NCBI GenBank assembly: GCA_023423895.1
Contig: JAFAER010000102.1
Location: 3,991 to 67,990 of the forward strand
Source of the DNA: Pseudomonadota bacterium
GTDB lineage: Bacteria > Myxococcota_A > Polyangia > Polyangiales > Polyangiaceae
Direction: 5' to 3'
DNA length: 64,000 nt
Shown here: positions 34,244 through 42,419 of the stretch, one piece after another
Layout: each line of letters begins with the position of its first letter
Numbering within the stretch: position 1 is the stretch's first letter
Program-made: the position numbers and the translations under genes
Notes under the pieces: model-generated
Told to the model about the DNA's origin: nothing
Databases searched by the model: none
Seen by the model: the letters and a program-made list of their open reading frames with translations, nothing else

Positions 34244-36508
34244 CTACGCGGGGCGCGGGGCGACGCGCTGCGGGAGTGGACGGACGATGCCGTACTGGTT
34301 CGGGATGAACACGTCACGCCAGCCCTGCTCGATCGCGGCGCCCATCGTGAAGTGCGGATTCGCCAGATGCGGGCGCGCGAGGGCACACAGGTCGGCGCGG
34401 CCCGAGAGGATGAGCGTGTTGATCTGATCCGCGCTGGAGATGTTGCCGACGGCGATCGTCGGGATCTTCACCTCGTTCTTGACCATGTCCGCCCAGTACG
34501 CCTGGTACATGCGGCCGTAGAACTTCGGGCGCGAGTTGGGCGTGGTCATGCCGCAGGACACGTCGATCACGTCGGTGCCCCGCTCCTTCAGCGCACGCGC
34601 GAGCGCGATGACGTCTTCGTCTTCGATGCCACCCGGCAGCCAGTCGGTCGCCGAGATGCGAACGCTGAGAGGCTTGTTCTTCGGCCACACGGAGCGGACC
34701 GCTTCGAGCACCTCGAGCGGGTACCGCATGCGCCCCTCACGCGAGCCGCCGTACGCATCCTTTCGCACGTTCGTGAGCGGCGAGATGAAGCTCGCGAGCA
34801 AGTAGCCGTGCGCCATGTGGACCTCGAGGAGGTCGAAGCCCGCCTCATCGGCCCATCGTGCGGCGCGGACGTAGTCGGCCTTCACCTGGTCCATGTCGGA
34901 CCGTTCCATCTCGCGCGGGATCTGGCTGTCAGGGAAGTAGGGCAGCGGCGAAGCGCTGATGATCGGCCAGTTGCCGCTCTCGAGGGGCCGGTCGCTTCCT
35001 TCCCACATCACCTTCGTCGATGCCTTCCGACCGGCATGTCCGAGCTGCATTCCGATCTTCGACCCGCTCTGCTCGTGGACTGCCGTGACGATGCGCGTCC
35101 ACGCATCGCGATGCTCCGGCAGGTACATCCCCGCGCAGCCCGGGGAGATCCGACCTTCACGCGACACGTCGGTCATCTCGCACATGACGAGGCCCGCGCC
35201 GCCCATCGCGCGCGAGAGGTAGTGCGTGAAGTGGAAGTCGTTCGGCAGGCCGTCGACCGCTGAATACATGCACATCGGCGAGACGACGACGCGGTTCGCG
35301 AGCGTCAGATCGCGCAGCTTGAACGGCGTGAACATCGCCGGAGCGGTCGGCTTCGCCTCGGGCGTGCGGACCTCGTGCCAGGAGCGAACGTGCTCGGCGA
35401 AGGCCGCGTCGCGCAGCTTCAGGTTGTCGAACGTGATCCGCTTGCTGCGCGTGAGCAGGCTGAACGCGAACTGCGTCGGCTCGAGCTCGCGATAGCGTTT
35501 CACGTTCTCGAACCACACGAGACTGTCCTGCGCCGCCTTCTGCGTGCGCTCGACGATAGGTCGGCGGTCCTCTTCGTAGGCTGCGAGGGCATCGGGGATG
35601 CTCTGCGGGTGCTCGAGCAGCGCCTTCACGAGCGCGATCGAGTCCTCCATCGCCATCTTCGTGCCGGAACCGATCGAGAAGTGCGCCGTGTGCGCCGCGT
35701 CGCCCATGAGCACGACGTTGCCGTGGCTCCACCGCTCGTTCTTGATCGTCGGGAACTGGACCCACTGCGAGCGGTTCGGCAGGAGCTTCTCGCCCTGCAG
35801 ATGTTTGCCGAACAGCTTCTCGAGATACGCGATGCTCTCCTCGGTCGACATCTTGTCGAGGCCGGCCGCGAAGAACGAGGCCTCGTCGCACTCGGCGATG
35901 AACGTGCTCGTGTCCTCGTCGAAGCGGTAGGCATGCACCTGGAACATGCCGTGCTCGTTCTCTTCGAAGTAGAACGTGAACGCGTCGAACTTCTTCTTCG
36001 TTCCGAGCCACATGTAGCGGGCGGTTCGTAGATCGATCGACGGCTTGAACGCCTCGACATGGCGCTCGCGGATCTTGCTCCTCACGCCATCACACGCGAT
36101 GACGAGATCCGCACCTCCGAGCTGGGCGACCACCTTCTCGTAGTCGTCGACCTCGGTGTCGAAGACGAGCTTCACGCCGAGCTCGCGGCAGCGCTCCTGG
36201 AGGATGACGAGGAGCTCCTTACGCGCGATGCCCGAGAAGCCGTGACCACCCGAACGAAGGCACGCGCCCTTGTAGTGGATGTCGATCGCGTCCCAGTGCG
36301 CGAAGCTCTTCGTGATCGCCTCGTGCGTCGGGCGGTCGTTCTCTTCGAGGTACGAGAGCGTCTCGTCCGAGAAGACGACGCCCCACCCGAACGTGACGCC
36401 TGGCGCGTTGCGCTCGACGACGGTGATCTCCGTTTCCGGACGCGCCTTCTTGAAGAGGAGCGCGAAGTAGAGACCCGCGGGCCCACCGCCGATGCACACG
36501 ATCTTCAT
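34244..36508 (-). CDS. Fused flavin monooxygenase / OYE reductase (2-aminobenzoyl-CoA or salicylyl-CoA type)
   Basis: 754 residues combining two flavoenzymes. Residues about 1-370 are a salicylate-hydroxylase-like FAD monooxygenase: IGGGPAGLYFA nucleotide loop, ACDGVRSKIR, and MGDAAHTAHFSIGSGTKMAM (GD motif). Residues about 385-754 are an old-yellow-enzyme NADH:flavin oxidoreductase: TPFKLRDLTLANRVVVSPM, QLGHAGRKAS, VHMAHGYLLASFISP and SPLTNVRKDAYGGS. This fusion is that of 2-aminobenzoyl-CoA monooxygenase/reductase and salicylyl-CoA 5-hydroxylase, which hydroxylate and then reduce the ring of an aryl-CoA. No CoA ligase or ring-opening genes are adjacent, so the substrate is uncertain. The ATG at 36508 has an AAGGAAAA ribosome site. 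Confidence 0.9.
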   Translation of the reverse strand: MKIVCIGGGPAGLYFALLFKKARPETEITVVERNAPGVTFGWGVVFSDETLSYLEENDRPTHEAITKSFAHWDAIDIHYKGACLRSGGHGFSGIARKELLVILQERCRELGVKLVFDTEVDDYEKVVAQLGGADLVIACDGVRSKIRERHVEAFKPSIDLRTARYMWLGTKKKFDAFTFYFEENEHGMFQVHAYRFDEDTSTFIAECDEASFFAAGLDKMSTEESIAYLEKLFGKHLQGEKLLPNRSQWVQFPTIKNERWSHGNVVLMGDAAHTAHFSIGSGTKMAMEDSIALVKALLEHPQSIPDALAAYEEDRRPIVERTQKAAQDSLVWFENVKRYRELEPTQFAFSLLTRSKRITFDNLKLRDAAFAEHVRSWHEVRTPEAKPTAPAMFTPFKLRDLTLANRVVVSPMCMYSAVDGLPNDFHFTHYLSRAMGGAGLVMCEMTDVSREGRISPGCAGMYLPEHRDAWTRIVTAVHEQSGSKIGMQLGHAGRKASTKVMWEGSDRPLESGNWPIISASPLPYFPDSQIPREMERSDMDQVKADYVRAARWADEAGFDLLEVHMAHGYLLASFISPLTNVRKDAYGGSREGRMRYPLEVLEAVRSVWPKNKPLSVRISATDWLPGGIEDEDVIALARALKERGTDVIDVSCGMTTPNSRPKFYGRMYQAYWADMVKNEVKIPTIAVGNISSADQINTLILSGRADLCALARPHLANPHFTMGAAIEQGWRDVFIPNQYGIVRPLPQRVAPRPA

Positions 36509-36685
36509 GGGGTTTTCCTTTGGCGGATGGCTCTACCATCTCGCTCGCGCGTGTGCGAGCCCACCCGCGGCGGATCGCACGCAGAGCCGACGGCCGGGCT
36601 CGGACGCGCCATCCGCATCAGCTCGAAGGAAAACCGCTGCCCCCACTGAAGGTCACGGCGCTCGAGCCGTTATCCCTTCATCGGT

Positions 36686-36721
36686 CCCGGGCCGAGAAGT
36701 GGGTGACTTCCTCGGCCCGGG
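36686..36721. terminator. Strong GC hairpin, terminator-like
   Basis: CCCGGGCCGAG (36686-36696) pairs perfectly with CTCGGCCCGGG (36711-36721) around a 14-base loop. It lies 30 bases beyond the stop of the 84-residue gene on the minus strand. No T-run follows on either strand, so it could end transcription only in the GC-rich, U-poor style, or it could be a structured element. Confidence 0.5.
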
Positions 36722-36751
36722 CTCGATCACTTCTCTGCTCTACCCTCCGGT

Positions 36752-37006
36752 CTATGCTGCGATGAGCCGGCGGAGCTGAACGCGCATCAGGTCGAAGCTG
36801 GGCGCGTTGAGCCCGCGGGCGCGGCGCAACAGGAACAGAGCATGGTGTACCTCCGCCTCATCTGGCTCGTTCCTGTCTCCGTCGAGAAGGTTGCGATCCT
36901 TCGCCAGCGAATACGCTGCCGAGAGCTCGTCCCCTTCCGCCGAATCCAGATACGCCAGTGCCTCCTCGAGTGTGAGTGACTCGAGAGACGTGATGATAGG
37001 GGTCAT
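36752..37006 (-). CDS. Small acidic protein of unknown function
   Basis: 84 residues (SLTLEEALAYLDSAEGDELS ... LRRARGLNAPSFDLMRVQLRRLI). It has a strong ribosome site AGAGGT 5 bases before the ATG, one of the best in the window. The composition is helical, acidic at the N-terminus and basic near the C-terminus, like a small DNA- or protein-binding adaptor, but I recognise no family. Codon use is less GC-biased at third positions than in the neighbouring genes, which could mean recent arrival. It stands alone: a hairpin follows it and an apparently gene-free stretch precedes it. Its start overlaps the stop of a 263-codon open frame (37003-37794) that I do not accept as a gene. Confidence 0.6.
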   Translation of the reverse strand: MTPIITSLESLTLEEALAYLDSAEGDELSAAYSLAKDRNLLDGDRNEPDEAEVHHALFLLRRARGLNAPSFDLMRVQLRRLIAA

Positions 37007-37798
37007 CCATTACCTCTTTGGCTGCTTACACGCAGCCGATTCATCAGAACAACGCCGGGGCACCCGTCCCCGACGGTGGCTGGAGAAGCCCAAAGCGCGC
37101 TCGGATCGGCACCGTCGGTTTCTTGGACCTCGTAGGTGCGAGCCTCGTTCGCTTCGAGCGCTCCGTTGACATGCGCCAGACGCGGGATCGCGCTGACGCC
37201 GAGTGGCGCGACGCTCGACGCAGCGGCGACGGGATCTTCGGAGGTCCCATCGAAGCCACGCGATCGTCTGGTTGCTCCCACGGAGCTGCCCATCGCGGAG
37301 GCGCTCCATGGATGATTGGTTTCAAGTCGTCGTGCGAGCGCAGTGTTCTCGGGCCTCGTGCACGGATAGGTTCCCAGCGGGTCCCGCCGCATGGTGCCTT
37401 GATCGATGCTGGACTCGGTCACGGTCCAAGGGGCTCCCTCGCTCGTGTCGAGCGGCGCCTTGCACCGTAGCCAGCACTCGTTCGGCATCTCCCTCCCAAG
37501 CTCGAGGGGTGACGAATCACCCCACGCTTTAATGAAGTTACGATCGCATGAATGGTGAGACCACTCTTCTCGAGCATTTCGTGGCGGTGATGTAGGCACC
37601 GACCGCGACAGCGTGCCTTGGCGCGTTCGTCCCTCCTCGCCACGCTCGTGAGCGTGAGCGTCGACCAGGTGAGCGTTGGCTAGCCCGGTCGGGCTAGTGC
37701 TGGCCGCACCGGCAGTTCGTGAACGATCCGAGAGAGTTTCGGCAGGCGCTGCGCGGTGAAGCACTGCCATTGGGAGAGCAAGACGCAGGCCCAAGCGC
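37007..37798. other. About 0.8 kb with no convincing gene
   Basis: This is the only gap longer than 300 bases. Open frames exist on both strands, the longest being 263 codons (37003-37794 minus), but none has motifs, a ribosome site or a codon pattern that stands out from the others. Base composition is more mixed than in the flanks, for example the AT-rich patch near 37530-37560. It may be a degraded gene or an insertion remnant. A palindrome is at 37680-37697. Confidence 0.5.
37680..37697. terminator. Short perfect palindrome downstream of the toroid-protein gene
   Basis: CTAGCCCG and CGGGCTAG form an 8-bp stem with a 2-base loop. It lies about 100 bases past the stop at 37799 on the minus strand. 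It could be a weak terminator or a protein-binding site; no T-run follows. Confidence 0.3.
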
Positions 37799-39496
37799 TC
37801 AGCGACGTGCGGCCAGGGCGTCGACCTCTAGCCACCGAACCATCATGCTGCCGGCGTGCTGGGCATAGTCGATCCGAAGCTGCCAATCGACGGGGCTTCC
37901 TGGCATGCCGCCGCGCACCGCCACAGGTTCGGCGAACAGGTGTGTCGGCCCCGGATGCAGCTGGCTCCGCAAGACGAAGGCGAGCGCACGGCGGAGCTCG
38001 CGGTCGACGAGGCGAAGCTCATCATTACGGGCCGTGTGGCCGGCCAGCCGTTCGCGGACGAGGACGTCGAGGAGCGCGCCGGCAGCCTCGCCCCGACTCG
38101 ACGCGGGCGTCACGCGCGGGGCGACCAGCGGACCGAGGCCGAACGCGCCTTCCGCATCGAACGGGGTCTCGTCCGCATCCTGTTGAAGCCGGCGCTGGTA
38201 CTCGTGCCAGCGCGCGCAAAACGCGAGCCCATCCTGATCGGGCGCGCGATCCCAGAGCTCCGCGACCGCCTGGCAGGTCCAGTGCTCCTCGCTGAAGTAG
38301 TAGCGGCTGCCGAAGAAGCTCCAGCCGCTGCCCGAGAGCCGCGCGAGCCCACGCTGGGCGGCATCGAGGTCTTTTGGGTCATCCGTGATGCGGTGCGCTC
38401 GCGCGAGCGCCAGCGTCGCCTCGCCGCTGAAGTAGAGGAACTGCACGTCGACGGGCTGCTTCGTGCTCCGGTCGTACTGGTGCTGGAACTCGCCGTCGGA
38501 CCGCTGCTGGCTCCGGAGAAATTCGGCCAGCTCGAGGATGGCCGGCCGGTACGCGCCGTCGGCTCCGGTCCTCACGATCTCCGTGAACGCGATGAGCGCG
38601 AGGGCGCTCGAGCCGATCTCGACGAGGGGATCGTCTCCCGCGATGCAGCGATTCGGCCCGCAGCTCCGCATCATCCGATCGCGCAGATGGGCCGCGGCTC
38701 GGAGCGCAGCGTAACGGACGAAAGGATCGTCGAGGACCGCGGCCGCCTGCGCGAGGAAGAACGTCGCCCCCGAATGCCGCGGCCAGTTGTAGCCGGGCAG
38801 CGTGATGTTCGTGGTCGCGTCGACCATGTAGCGGAAGCGTCCTTCGCCATCGACGCTCCTCGCGAGATGTTTCGCTGCCTCCCGGACGCCGTCGAGGACG
38901 AGCTCCCGCGAGAGGTTCTCGTCGGTGATCCGTCCCGGACGCGCCATCATGGGCTCGACTGGCTTCGACGCCGGCGCGCGCGACGCGCGGCGCTCGAAGC
39001 GGACGCGCGTGAGCTTCGCACGCGCTTCGATCTCCGCCGGCCGCACGCCGAGCTGCTCGGAGAGGACGTGCATCACCGTCGCGCGATGGGTGCCCCAGCC
39101 GAAGCTCGCCTCGACCCAGAGATGGGCGCGGTCGTACGCCTGGAGGCTCATCAGGTCGTCGACCGTGGCGTACGCGACGTTGCCGTCGATCTCCGCCTTC
39201 ACGCCGTCGCGTCCGGGCACGAGACCGAGCGTGAAGAAGAGCTCGGACGCGTAGAGCGGCCCTTCCCCGGTGATCACCTCGCTGGAGACCGCCACGTCCC
39301 CTGGCGGCAGCTCGGTCGAGCGGCTCGTCGACGCGAACGCCCTCCGCTGGACGCGCTTGCCGTCCCTCCACCAGCTCTCGACGACGACCTCGTGACGCGG
39401 AACCGACAGCGAGAACCACGAACGGACGCCGACGCAGAGGAGGACGAGGAAGACGGCGTACGCGCCGAGTAGCCGGCACAACGTCCGCGGGGTCAT
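37799..39496 (-). CDS. Membrane-anchored alpha/alpha-toroid protein, possible glycan-active enzyme
   Basis: 565 residues from the ATG at 39496, which overlaps the upstream stop as ATGA. One N-terminal transmembrane segment (LLGAYAVFLVLLCVGVRSW) anchors a largely extracytoplasmic chain. From about residue 190 the sequence shows repeated helix pairs with the look of a six-hairpin toroid: YNWPRHSGATFFLAQAAAVL, FVRYAALRAAAHLRDRMM, PAILELAEFLRSQQRSDGEF, FSGEATLALARAH. That fold is shared by glycoside hydrolases, lyases and epimerases. HWTCQAVAELWD and the acidic residues could form an active site, but I cannot name the reaction. Next to the MBOAT acyltransferase a role in surface polysaccharide is likely. 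Confidence 0.72.
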   Translation of the reverse strand: MTPRTLCRLLGAYAVFLVLLCVGVRSWFSLSVPRHEVVVESWWRDGKRVQRRAFASTSRSTELPPGDVAVSSEVITGEGPLYASELFFTLGLVPGRDGVKAEIDGNVAYATVDDLMSLQAYDRAHLWVEASFGWGTHRATVMHVLSEQLGVRPAEIEARAKLTRVRFERRASRAPASKPVEPMMARPGRITDENLSRELVLDGVREAAKHLARSVDGEGRFRYMVDATTNITLPGYNWPRHSGATFFLAQAAAVLDDPFVRYAALRAAAHLRDRMMRSCGPNRCIAGDDPLVEIGSSALALIAFTEIVRTGADGAYRPAILELAEFLRSQQRSDGEFQHQYDRSTKQPVDVQFLYFSGEATLALARAHRITDDPKDLDAAQRGLARLSGSGWSFFGSRYYFSEEHWTCQAVAELWDRAPDQDGLAFCARWHEYQRRLQQDADETPFDAEGAFGLGPLVAPRVTPASSRGEAAGALLDVLVRERLAGHTARNDELRLVDRELRRALAFVLRSQLHPGPTHLFAEPVAVRGGMPGSPVDWQLRIDYAQHAGSMMVRWLEVDALAARR

Positions 39497-39990
39497 CCCG
39501 CGGCCTCTTTCGGCTCGTCGTCGTCTTCGTCGTCCTCGCGATCGCGCGCCTCGGGCTTCGGACGCTCGCTGCCTTTCACCGGCTTCGCGCGCGGTCCGAT
39601 CCAGGCGAGCTCGACCGCCGGGAGCACGACGACGTATGGAAGGACCAGCGCGCCGACGAGCCCGAAGATGATCGCGCCGCTGGCGCCGACCTGCCCGTAG
39701 ACGCCGCCGATCCAGCCGGCGGTCGTCACGATCGCGGTGAAGAGGGCGAGCCCGATCGTGAGGACGAGCCCGGAGGCGATCCGCGTGAGCGGCTCGGCCA
39801 CCGGCGCCTTCGCGAGAAGCGCGAGGCCGGACGAGCCGAGCAGGAGCCCGACGATCACGGCTCCCGTGTCGACGAGCCACCATCGTGTCGGGAGGAATCG
39901 GAAGACGCCCACGACGACGAACGTGGCGACGGCGAGGTTCGCCACGCCGAACCCGATGCGCGCACGCCGATCCTTCCCCTCGATGCCCAT
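39493..39990 (-). CDS. Four-helix integral membrane protein with acidic tail
   Basis: 165 residues from the ATG at 39990. Four hydrophobic segments (VANLAVATFVVVGVFRFL; TGAVIVGLLLGSSGLALL; ASGLVLTIGLALFTAIVTT; AIIFGLVGALVLPYVVVLP) are followed by a cytoplasmic tail rich in Asp, Glu and Lys (REDDEDDDEPKEAAG). No family is recognised. It is sandwiched in one operon between the MBOAT gene (48 bases upstream) and the toroid gene (4-base overlap), so it is probably an accessory of that surface-modification system. Confidence 0.75.
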   Translation of the reverse strand: MGIEGKDRRARIGFGVANLAVATFVVVGVFRFLPTRWWLVDTGAVIVGLLLGSSGLALLAKAPVAEPLTRIASGLVLTIGLALFTAIVTTAGWIGGVYGQVGASGAIIFGLVGALVLPYVVVLPAVELAWIGPRAKPVKGSERPKPEARDREDDEDDDEPKEAAG

Positions 39991-40037
39991 CCCGGACCGA
40001 TGACAGTAGACGAGGTCGTTTCGCGGGGAAACGCCCT

Positions 40038-41642
40038 TCAGAACTGGCCGTAGATGAACGGCTCGGCCTTCGCTCCCGCGGCGAAGTGCAGCAAGTAGGC
40101 GCACGCAGCGAGCACGACGCCTTGCGCGACTGCGGGGCACCGGACGAAGCCGCCCTTGATCGCGTCGTACCAGGAGCGCGGGATGAAGTGCGTGACGAGC
40201 CCCAACGACAGGATCGCGAGGATTCGCGGCGTGAGGTTCGGAGCCTCCAGCGATCCCCTGCCCATCCGCTCCAGCATGAGCGTCGCGTGCGCGAACGTCG
40301 GTGCACGGAAGAAGATCCACGCGAAGCAGACGAAGTGGAACGTCGCGACGATCGCGAGAACACGCCCAGGCGTGATGAGCTGCGGCGCGCGCTGGACTTC
40401 GGCGCCGCTCTCGAGCGGCACGTCCGCGTTCGCCTCACCCGCGTTCGGCGGTGCCGCCATGCGCTGGCCTGGTGTGCTCGACACGGACGACACGAGCGGT
40501 CCACCGACGGGTTGCGAGGCTCGCTTCGAATGGCGCGCACGCTGCCACGCGCGGTTCACTGCGAGCGCCCCGCCGTGGAGCGCTCCCCAGATGACGAAGT
40601 TCCACGAAGCCCCGTGCCAGAGCCCGCCGAGGACCATCGTGAGCATCAGGTTGCGGTACGTCTTCCAGGTGCTTCCGCGGTTTCCGCCGAGCGAGATGTA
40701 CAGATAGTCGCGAAGCCACGTGGACAGCGAGATGTGCCAGCGTCGCCAGAACTCCTGCAGGTCGGCTGACGTGTAGGGCGCGTCGAAGTTGCGCGGCAGC
40801 TCGTAGCCGAACAGCTTGGCGCTTCCGATGGCGACGTCCGAGTAGCCGGAGAAGTCCGCGTAGATCTTGATCGCGTACGCGTAGACGCCGACGAGGACCT
40901 CGAGCGACGTGTAGCGCTCCGGGTTGTCGAACACGCGGTTCACGAGGTTGAGCCCGAGGTAGTCGCCGATGATGATCTTCTTCATCAGGCCGGTGGCGAT
41001 GAGGAAGAGGCCCTCGGCCTTCATCTGATCGGTGGCGAAGGGCTCCGCCGCGAGCTGCGGGAGCATCGACTTCGGACGAACGATCGGACCCGCGACGAGG
41101 TGCGGGAAGAACGCGACGAAGAGCAGGTAGTCGAGGTACCGATCCGCGGGCGGGATCTCGCGCCGGTACACGTCGATCGTGTAGCTCATCGTCTCGAACG
41201 TGAAGAACGAGATCCCGAACGGGAGGACGAGGCGCAGGTGCGTCGGCTCGAGATGGACGCCGAGCCACGAGGCGACGGCGGCGACCGAGTCCACCGCGAA
41301 GTTGAAGTATTTGAAGACCGAGAGGACGCCCAGGTAATAGAAGACCGACGCGAGCAAGAGCGCCTTGCGGGTCGTCGGGTTCTGCGTCCTCCCGAGCGCG
41401 CGCCCGATCCAGAAGTCGAGCGAGCTCCCAACGAAGATGATCGCGACGCAGAGGAGCGTCCATCCGAGTGGGCCGAGCGGCACCTCCTGCTCCGTCGCGG
41501 CGTCATACGTCCCGACGAAGTAGAAGACGTAGCTCGCCACCATCAAGAACAGCGGCCGCAGGAGCGAGCGCCGACGCAGCGCCCAGAACGCCACGTACGT
41601 GACGAGCAGAAAGACGCCGTAGACGGGGCTGTTGAAGAGCAT
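40038..41642 (-). CDS. MBOAT-family O-acyltransferase (AlgI/DltB-like)
   Basis: 534 residues with about ten hydrophobic segments. Hallmarks of the AlgI-type branch are the N-terminus MLFNSPVYGVFLL, FFPHLVAGPIVRPKSMLPQL, YAIKIYADFSGYSDVAIG, NFDAPYTSADLQEFWRRWHI and LGGLWHGASWNFVIWGALHG, which contains the catalytic His (GGLWHGAS). AlgI and DltB move acyl groups from a cytoplasmic donor across the membrane to extracellular polymers, usually with a partner SGNH protein that finishes the transfer. Two SGNH proteins are encoded nearby (42420-43895, 46770-48176). A Ser/Pro/Ala-rich insert near residues 385-430 interrupts the usual loop. The acceptor glycan is unknown. Confidence 0.93.
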   Translation of the reverse strand: MLFNSPVYGVFLLVTYVAFWALRRRSLLRPLFLMVASYVFYFVGTYDAATEQEVPLGPLGWTLLCVAIIFVGSSLDFWIGRALGRTQNPTTRKALLLASVFYYLGVLSVFKYFNFAVDSVAAVASWLGVHLEPTHLRLVLPFGISFFTFETMSYTIDVYRREIPPADRYLDYLLFVAFFPHLVAGPIVRPKSMLPQLAAEPFATDQMKAEGLFLIATGLMKKIIIGDYLGLNLVNRVFDNPERYTSLEVLVGVYAYAIKIYADFSGYSDVAIGSAKLFGYELPRNFDAPYTSADLQEFWRRWHISLSTWLRDYLYISLGGNRGSTWKTYRNLMLTMVLGGLWHGASWNFVIWGALHGGALAVNRAWQRARHSKRASQPVGGPLVSSVSSTPGQRMAAPPNAGEANADVPLESGAEVQRAPQLITPGRVLAIVATFHFVCFAWIFFRAPTFAHATLMLERMGRGSLEAPNLTPRILAILSLGLVTHFIPRSWYDAIKGGFVRCPAVAQGVVLAACAYLLHFAAGAKAEPFIYGQF

Positions 41643-41699
41643 CGGGACGCTCCCTTCCTCCTGGCGAGAGGCGCCAGGAGACAGGAGCGGCCCGTTATC

Positions 41700-42254
41700 T
41701 CAGCGCCGGCGCCGAATGGGCAAGGAGAAGGAGACGATGACGGCATAAGCCGCGCTCGCCGCAAGGATGGGCCCGGACAGCGCCGCGCCGGCACCTCGAC
41801 CATAAACGCTCGAGGCCGCGAGCAGGAGCAGCGCGAGGCTGACGAAGAACACGACGGCCCAGAGCAGGAGCGGTCCCCACTTGCGGAGGTAGCGCGTCAC
41901 GACCGCGAAGGTCGCTCCGACGAGCGCGCCAAGCGCCGCCGTCGTTGCGTACGCGACACCGAACGCGACCGTGAGCTCGACGCTCCGCGCCTGCGCAATG
42001 GCGATCATGGGGCGCGCGAGCGCCTCGGGCTCGAGCCCATGCACGACACCCAGCGCGCCGAGCCCACCGAAGAACCCGGCCAAACCGCCCGAAACGCCGG
42101 GCGACATGCGATCGTCGTGTAGGGCGAATCGGCCCAGCGGCTGTGAACCCGCGTCGTCGTCTGCCTCGACCTCGACCGTCCGCTCTACCCGGCGTCCGTC
42201 GATCCGGCGGACGAGCGGAAGCGGGATTTCTTCGTTGTCGTAGTAGCTCGGCAT
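41700..42254 (-). CDS. Integral membrane protein, unrecognised
   Basis: 184 residues from the ATG at 42254. A polar N-terminus of 45 residues (YYDNEEIPLPLVRRIDGRR, RTVEVEADDDAGSQ) precedes four hydrophobic segments (GGLAGFFGGLGALGVVHGL; AFGVAYATTAALGALVGAT; LLLWAVVFFVSLALLLL; LAASAAYAVIVSFSLPI), and the chain ends RRRR. It starts upstream of the MBOAT gene on the same strand, 57 bases away, and is divergent from the first SGNH gene. It probably belongs to the same modification locus. No family name can be given. Confidence 0.72.
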   Translation of the reverse strand: MPSYYDNEEIPLPLVRRIDGRRVERTVEVEADDDAGSQPLGRFALHDDRMSPGVSGGLAGFFGGLGALGVVHGLEPEALARPMIAIAQARSVELTVAFGVAYATTAALGALVGATFAVVTRYLRKWGPLLLWAVVFFVSLALLLLAASSVYGRGAGAALSGPILAASAAYAVIVSFSLPIRRRR

Positions 42255-42419
42255 GACGTTCAGGGCCTTTGCACGGCACACTCGGTACTGAGCGCGACGG
42301 GACGACCCTCCCTCGTCCTGGGACGAAGCACGTCCTGGGCCACGGGCCGCGCTCGATTCCGCCATCGGCGTAAATGCGGCGGAGTTGATGCCTCGCGGTG
42401 CGCGTTCTATTCGTCGGAC

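Noticed and set aside
37003..37794. 263-codon minus-strand frame whose stop overlaps the start of the 84-residue gene
   Set aside because: The ATGA overlap is suggestive, but there is no ribosome site, no motif and no codon bias, and equally long frames exist on the other strand.
39497..40540. Upstream extension of the toroid-protein frame
   Set aside because: It is out of frame with the two real membrane-protein genes that cover the same bases; the sequence is Arg/Ser-rich nonsense.
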